From UBA349 sp964444115 (GTDB lineage Archaea; Methanobacteriota; Methanobacteria; Methanobacteriales; Methanobacteriaceae), in assembly GCA_964444115.1 (NCBI GenBank), contig CAYUFT010000083.1:1-9423 (forward strand): a DNA stretch of 9,423 bases, in the 5' to 3' direction. Shown here one piece after another: positions 6,236-9,423 of the stretch. The stretch's first letter is position 1. Every line of letters starts with the position of its first letter. A program made the position numbers and the translations under genes. The notes beneath the pieces were generated by a model. The model worked only from the letters and a program-made list of their open reading frames with translations, had not been told where the DNA came from and made no database searches.

Positions 6236-6762
6236 GTAATGGTATTCCAGTAGAACAAACCTGGTTGATTCTTGTTGATTTATTAACTGACTTGAAAAAA
6301 AAAGGTGTGGATGTTCCTACAAAAATCAACGAAGATATAAGATTGATAAAAACATCAATTAACTTTTATAAATCAGATCCCACCCATCCTGACACTATTA
6401 AAGAACTAAATAGGATAAATGATTCCCTAAATTCTATTCAAAATATTTTAATGGATTTTGCGGAAACTATTGGAACAGATTATCATACTGAATGGCTTGA
6501 AAAACTCAAAAAAGCTTCTTTAGGAGAGGAAGTCTATAAAACACATGAAACCAAGTCACGTTTTATTGTGGGGGCACCTCCAGGATTCCACGTTGCCAGA
6601 GTAACCTTAAAAGAACCATTGGCCGAGGACAGAGTTCAGGAAATTGCAGAAGACAACAATTTAATAATAGAATTTGAGAAAGATGAAGTTATTGCTATTT
6701 ATGGCGATTCTGCAAATATAAAAAACGGATTAAAAGAAATTGGATCTTTTTTTAAGGATTAA
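6232..6762 (+). CDS. Conserved archaeal hypothetical protein (possibly DUF2096)
   Basis: This 176-residue soluble protein has two parts. Residues 1-100 are mostly helical (WLILVDLLTDLKKKGVDVP, then RINDSLNSIQNILMDFAETIG). Residues 108-176 look like a small alpha/beta domain (RFIVGAPPGFHVARVTL, VQEIAEDNNLIIEFEK, EVIAIYGD), which could bind a ligand or nucleic acid, but no catalytic motif is seen. There is no signal peptide or membrane segment. It resembles the methanogen-restricted family I recall as DUF2096; the number is from memory. Its start overlaps the preceding small gene by ATGA. Being in the hdrCB transcription unit hints at a link to energy metabolism, though this is inference from position only. 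Confidence 0.8.
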   Translation: MSNGIPVEQTWLILVDLLTDLKKKGVDVPTKINEDIRLIKTSINFYKSDPTHPDTIKELNRINDSLNSIQNILMDFAETIGTDYHTEWLEKLKKASLGEEVYKTHETKSRFIVGAPPGFHVARVTLKEPLAEDRVQEIAEDNNLIIEFEKDEVIAIYGDSANIKNGLKEIGSFFKD

Positions 6763-6790
6763 ATATTTCTTTTAATTCTATTTATTTATT

Positions 6791-6810
6791 TAATTTTAAT
6801 TTTAATTTTA
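6791..6810. repeat. Short tandem repeat of TAATTT (3.3 copies)
   Basis: Three full copies and part of a fourth of the hexamer TAATTT lie in the spacer between the DUF-like gene and the metallophosphoesterase. The spacer is almost pure A/T, so it is probably slippage in AT-rich DNA. Confidence 0.5.
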
Positions 6811-6825
6811 AGATTTATACCAATG

Positions 6826-6832
6826 TTTTTTT
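6826..6832 (+). terminator. Oligo-T run, possible end of the hdr transcript
   Basis: Seven T in a row, 64 bases after the stop of the last hdr-cluster gene and before the next gene's ribosome binding site. This is long enough for archaeal intrinsic termination. It may also just be AT-rich promoter DNA. Confidence 0.35.
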
Positions 6833-6847
6833 ATTTATTAGTATAAC

Positions 6848-6857
6848 ATTATAAAAT
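6848..6857 (+). promoter_or_regulatory. Candidate TATA box for the metallophosphoesterase gene
   Basis: ATTATAAAAT would place a start site near 6877, giving a very short leader that would run into the ribosome binding site. An alternative is TTTATACC at 6814-6821, with a start near 6842. I cannot decide between them. Confidence 0.3.
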
Positions 6858-6886
6858 TTCTTAGACAGATATGGTGGGTGATTAAT

Positions 6887-7552
6887 ATGAATATTTTAGC
6901 AATTAGTGATTTGCATGGTTCTACGCATAAAGCTTTAAATAATTACTTAAATGAGAATAAAATAGATTTAATTGTCATAGCTGGAGATATAACTCATTTT
7001 GGCCCTGCAGAGCTTGCAGAAGATATATTAAATGAAATTTCTTCATATGATATACCTGTAGTTGCTGTTCCTGGAAATTGTGACCCTCAAGGAGTTTCTA
7101 GTCAATTGGATAATTCTAAGGCCATAAATATTCATGGGAAAAGCACGGCTATAAAAAATGTGGGCATCTGTGGATTTGGGGGATCTAATCTTACTCCCTT
7201 TGATACTCCATTGGAGTTTGGTGAAATTGAAATTTTTGAGGAATTGGATAAAATAATGGTGGAAATGAAGGATCAAGATATTAAAATTCTGGTTACACAC
7301 GCCCCTCCTTTGAATACAAATGCGGATAAATTACCCGGTGGTGGTCACGTAGGTAGTGAAAGTATCCGGAAAATTATAGAGGATTATAAGCCAAATATTA
7401 ATATTTGTGGACATATTCATGAAGCACAATCCATTGATCATATTGGTGAAACAGTGATACTGAACCCCGGTCAAATTATGGATGGTGGGGCTTGTCTGGT
7501 CAAAATTGACGATGAAACTAATAAAATCGACTCAAAAATAATCAAATTATAA
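6887..7552 (+). CDS. Calcineurin-like metallophosphoesterase
   Basis: This 221-residue phosphoesterase of the calcineurin-like superfamily has a complete dinuclear metal site: SDLHG (Asp8, His10), AGDITH (Asp34), PGNCD (Asn64), VTHAPP (His138) and GHIHEA (His176, His178). Members of this small archaeal group hydrolyse phosphodiesters or phosphomonoesters; the physiological substrate cannot be inferred. The GNCDP form and the short cap-free length resemble the simple single-domain archaeal enzymes. I chose the ATG at 6887 rather than the in-frame GTG at 6878, because that GTG is part of the ribosome binding sequence GGGTGAT (6876-6882), which is well spaced for the ATG. It is a separate unit between the hdr cluster and the 2-phosphoglycerate kinase. 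Confidence 0.92.
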   Translation: MNILAISDLHGSTHKALNNYLNENKIDLIVIAGDITHFGPAELAEDILNEISSYDIPVVAVPGNCDPQGVSSQLDNSKAINIHGKSTAIKNVGICGFGGSNLTPFDTPLEFGEIEIFEELDKIMVEMKDQDIKILVTHAPPLNTNADKLPGGGHVGSESIRKIIEDYKPNINICGHIHEAQSIDHIGETVILNPGQIMDGGACLVKIDDETNKIDSKIIKL

Positions 7553-7636
7553 TTATCTGCTTGGAATATTATTTAATTAAAATTATTATTAATTTCATAT
7601 ACGGATAAATTGAAAAGTATATTAAACGGTAATTAC

Positions 7637-7648
7637 TATTTAAATATA
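7637..7648 (+). promoter_or_regulatory. Candidate TATA box for the 2-phosphoglycerate kinase gene
   Basis: TATTTAAATATA lies about 27 bases before the AGGTGA ribosome binding site, so the leader would be short. It is flanked by ACT and GT, making ACTAT/ATAGT arms. The sequence GTAATTAC just upstream (7629-7636) is a perfect 8-base palindrome and could be a regulatory half. An alternative box is TATATTAA at 7618-7625. Confidence 0.35.
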
Positions 7649-7674
7649 GTATCTACTTTTTTTAAGGTGAAATA

Positions 7675-8610
7675 ATGATGATTATGGTTCAAGGAGAAGT
7701 GAGCGGTAAAAAATATACAGAGCCTTTTTCTAAGGGAGTCTTGGCCAGATCTCTTACCCGGGCTGAAATGGATCCTAATAAAGCATACAATATTTCATCT
7801 CAAATAGAATCTCATCTAAAAAAAGAAAATATTGAAATAATCAGTATTGATGATCTGGTTAAAATTGTCTGCGAACGATTAAAAACTGAAAATACTGAAA
7901 TAGCTGAAAAATACGTGGCCTGGCGAAAAATTCGCAAATGTAAAGAACCCTTAATTATTCTAATTGGAGGAGCATCTGGTGTAGGGACTTCATCAATTGC
8001 TTTTGAAGTGGCCAACAGATTAGGAATTAGAAACATGATAAGTACCGACATGATTCGGGAAGTAATGCGTAAAATTGTTTCTAAAGAATTATTGCCTTCC
8101 ATTTATGAATCCAGTTACACTGCTTACAGGTCTTTAAGAATACCTCCTCCACCTGAGCTGGATGAGGTTTTAATTGGGTTCAGGGACCATGTTGATACAG
8201 TAAGTATAGGTGTAGAAGCAGTAATTGAAAGATCTTTAAAAGAAGGAATAAGTATTGTTATTGAAGGAGTTCACATTGTCCCTGGATTTATAAGAGAAGA
8301 TCTGGTCAATAAAGATAATGTAGCCATGTTTGTCCTCACAGTTTCTGATGAAAATGTACACAAAGGACGCTTTTATTCTAGATGCAGGCAGATGTGGGCT
8401 AGAAGGCCTCTTAAGAGATATATGAGTTATTTCTGGGCTATTCGAAGAACACATAAGTACTTTGAAAGTCAGGCCAAGAAAAATAATGTTCCGGTTATTG
8501 AAAATATTGACGTGGTAACTACCATTGATTCAATAATTAAATCTATTACAAAAAGCAATGGGGGCGAAAAAGGTGTTGGAAAATCTGAAAGTAAAAGAGA
8601 TAATGACTGA
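7675..8610 (+). CDS. pgk2: 2-phosphoglycerate kinase
   Basis: The enzyme phosphorylates 2-phosphoglycerate with ATP to 2,3-diphosphoglycerate, the precursor of cyclic 2,3-diphosphoglycerate, a cytoplasmic solute of methanogens such as Methanothermus and Methanothermobacter. The 311-residue protein has an N-terminal ATP-cone-like domain (about 1-90, with KGVLARSLTRAEM) and a P-loop kinase domain. The P-loop is GGASGVGTSS (98-107): the usual Lys is Thr105, which as I recall is normal for this family. Further conserved blocks are STDMIREVMR (123-132) and VIEGVHIVPG (195-204). The start is supported by AGGTGA 4 bases upstream; ATG codons at 7675, 7678 and 7684 are all in frame, and 7675 or 7678 fits best. 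The 3' end overlaps the CBS gene by up to 53 bases, indicating coupled expression. The cyclising synthetase is not in the window. Confidence 0.92.
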   Translation: MMIMVQGEVSGKKYTEPFSKGVLARSLTRAEMDPNKAYNISSQIESHLKKENIEIISIDDLVKIVCERLKTENTEIAEKYVAWRKIRKCKEPLIILIGGASGVGTSSIAFEVANRLGIRNMISTDMIREVMRKIVSKELLPSIYESSYTAYRSLRIPPPPELDEVLIGFRDHVDTVSIGVEAVIERSLKEGISIVIEGVHIVPGFIREDLVNKDNVAMFVLTVSDENVHKGRFYSRCRQMWARRPLKRYMSYFWAIRRTHKYFESQAKKNNVPVIENIDVVTTIDSIIKSITKSNGGEKGVGKSESKRDND

Positions 8611-8965
8611 GAATGTAATCACGGTAACTCCTGGTGAAGAAGTAGTTTTTGCATTTGAAAAATTAATGAAACACAAGATAAGTGCTTTACCCGTAATTGA
8701 TGATGAAAAATTGGTTGGTATTGTAACTGCTTCTGATCTTGGCCACAATTTGATTCTAGACAACTATGAGTTAGGTACAATTGTAGAGAAAGTCATGGTC
8801 ACGGATGTGACCTGTGTTGAACCAGAAGACACTTTGGATCATGCGATTGATAAAATGAATAAGCATGGATCTGAAGGGGGCATTATAAATCAGCTGGTTG
8901 TTATCAATAAAGGTAAAATAGAAGGCATAGTCTCTGATGGGGATATAATAAAAGCTTTAAAGTAA
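8558..8965 (+). CDS. Two-CBS-domain protein
   Basis: This 135-residue protein consists of little more than two CBS domains: about 13-65 (VKEIMTENVITVTP, ALPVIDDEKLVGIVTASD) and about 77-135 (VEKVMVTDVTCVEP, LVVINKGKIEGIVSDGDIIKAL). Such pairs form Bateman modules that bind AMP, ADP, ATP or SAM and control a partner protein. The last Asp of each domain (TASD, SDGD), typical of ribose contacts, is present. The gene starts inside pgk2, giving an overlap of 53 bases with the ATG at 8558, or 38 with the GTG at 8573. Neither start has a clear ribosome binding site, so the start is uncertain by a few codons. The overlap suggests it may regulate the kinase or simply be co-expressed; this is inference. 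Confidence 0.9.
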   Translation: MGAKKVLENLKVKEIMTENVITVTPGEEVVFAFEKLMKHKISALPVIDDEKLVGIVTASDLGHNLILDNYELGTIVEKVMVTDVTCVEPEDTLDHAIDKMNKHGSEGGIINQLVVINKGKIEGIVSDGDIIKALK

Positions 8966-9126
8966 AGTTTAATTATCCTTAATTTATTCTTTATTTTGAA
9001 TTAGATATTTATTTTAATTATTCAGACTCTTTAAAAAAATTTATTAATTTTCAATTAGCTCTTAAATCTTTAAAAATAATTTATATTCAACAAAATATTT
9101 CCAATACTCATACAAGAATAGTAACC

Positions 9127-9134
9127 TTAAAATA
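9127..9134 (+). promoter_or_regulatory. TATA box of the SRP RNA gene
   Basis: TTAAAATA preceded by AACC, centred about 25 bases before the first bases of the RNA at about 9155. It shares AACCTT with the hdrC box A. The distance fits archaeal promoters, and stable RNA genes usually have strong ones. Confidence 0.5.
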
Positions 9135-9154
9135 CTATCAAGATTAATATAAAT

Positions 9155-9423
9155 GCGGGCTAGACTGGAGGGTTAGAGGTCCTCTGTAAGCACATATCCT
9201 CTTATGGTGCGGTCGAAGTTCAGAAGGCGGCAAATTAACCGATTTTCAGCCCGAAAATTTAATGCAGAAACCTCGTCCCGCAGGATTAGTGGTGATGGGG
9301 CTTTGGCTGGAGGGCCAGGGTAAACTATCTCAATTATGGGAACGGGTCAGGCCTGGAAAGGAGCAGCTCTACCATGAACAGCTGATGCTTGTGGAGCAAC
9401 GGGGTGGAGTTGGATTTTTGGAT
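9155..9423 (+). ncRNA. Signal recognition particle (7S) RNA, 3' partial
   Basis: This is the archaeal SRP RNA, the scaffold of the particle that targets ribosomes translating membrane proteins (bound by SRP54 and SRP19). Four elements are visible. The helix 3/4 region near the 5' end has an AGAGG element (9176-9180) and a TCCTCT loop framed by GCACATA and TATGGTGC, which can pair with each other as in the known loop-loop contact. The helix 6 tip is TGGCT-GGAG-GGCCA (9304-9317), a GNAG tetraloop of the SRP19 site. Helix 8 has a GGAA tetraloop (9355-9358) closed by CCT/AGG. The downstream GAGCAGC is the conserved SRP54-binding internal loop side. The 5' end is placed at the G about 25 bases after the TATA box, within a few bases. 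Archaeal 7S RNA is about 300-320 nt, so roughly 40-50 nt of the 3' strand lie beyond the window. Confidence 0.95.

Noticed and set aside
6791..6840. CRISPR-like or minisatellite repeat in the spacer
   Set aside because: Only three copies of a 6-base AT-only unit, without spacers; ordinary slippage in AT-rich DNA.
6878..6886. GTG start for the metallophosphoesterase three codons upstream
   Set aside because: The GTG is part of the GGGTGAT ribosome binding sequence that serves the ATG at 6887, and the extra residues precede the first beta strand.
8966..9154. Hidden small gene or RNA between the CBS gene and the SRP RNA
   Set aside because: The stretch is AT-rich with frequent stops in all frames; apart from T-rich tracts and the SRP promoter I see nothing.
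9291..9423. A small protein gene in the right end
   Set aside because: The GC-richer sequence is fully explained by SRP RNA helices 6 and 8; open frames there are incidental.

Overview
The window looks like a draft-assembly contig from a hydrogenotrophic methanogenic archaeon, most likely of the order Methanobacteriales (Methanobacterium-like). The reasons are the paired heterodisulfide reductase genes hdrC-hdrB, a 2-phosphoglycerate kinase for cyclic 2,3-diphosphoglycerate synthesis, an archaeosine-synthase-like protein, archaeal TATA promoters with GGTGA-type ribosome binding sites, AT-rich spacers, and an archaeal-type 7S signal recognition particle RNA at the right end. A block of 100 Ns (5954-6053) is an assembly gap.

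Layout. (1) 1-2162, + strand: an ABC-2 type exporter, with an ATPase cut by the left edge and a six-helix permease overlapping it by ATGA. (2) 2228-2821, +: a small class I SAM-dependent methyltransferase. (3) 2997-3809, - strand: a short TGT/ArcS-like tRNA-ribosyltransferase paralogue without a zinc site or PUA domain, convergent with the methyltransferase. (4) 3810-4179: a 370-base divergent intergenic region with a clear TATA box for hdrC, an imperfect palindrome and a helically phased direct repeat. (5) 4180-6762, +: hdrC, hdrB, the gap, the tail of a small unknown gene, and a 176-residue archaeal conserved hypothetical. (6) 6887-7552: a metallophosphoesterase. (7) 7675-8965: 2-phosphoglycerate kinase overlapping a two-CBS-domain protein. 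(8) about 9155 to the end: SRP RNA, cut by the right edge.

How the genes work together. HdrC and HdrB carry the electron transfer and the CoM-S-S-CoB reduction of the last step of methanogenesis. They act with HdrA and usually the MvhADG hydrogenase, neither of which is encoded here. The 2-phosphoglycerate kinase makes 2,3-diphosphoglycerate, the precursor of the cyclic compatible solute. Its ATP-cone and the overlapping CBS protein suggest adenine-nucleotide control. The SRP RNA serves membrane protein targeting.

The most unusual item is HdrC. It has about 98 extra residues ahead of the normal HdrC start: a short amphipathic helix followed by a Lys/Glu/Ser-rich low-complexity stretch, with a possible internal start at the canonical position. 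I see no CRISPR array, transposon, prophage or obvious defence cassette. Most of the rest is ordinary methanogen core genome.
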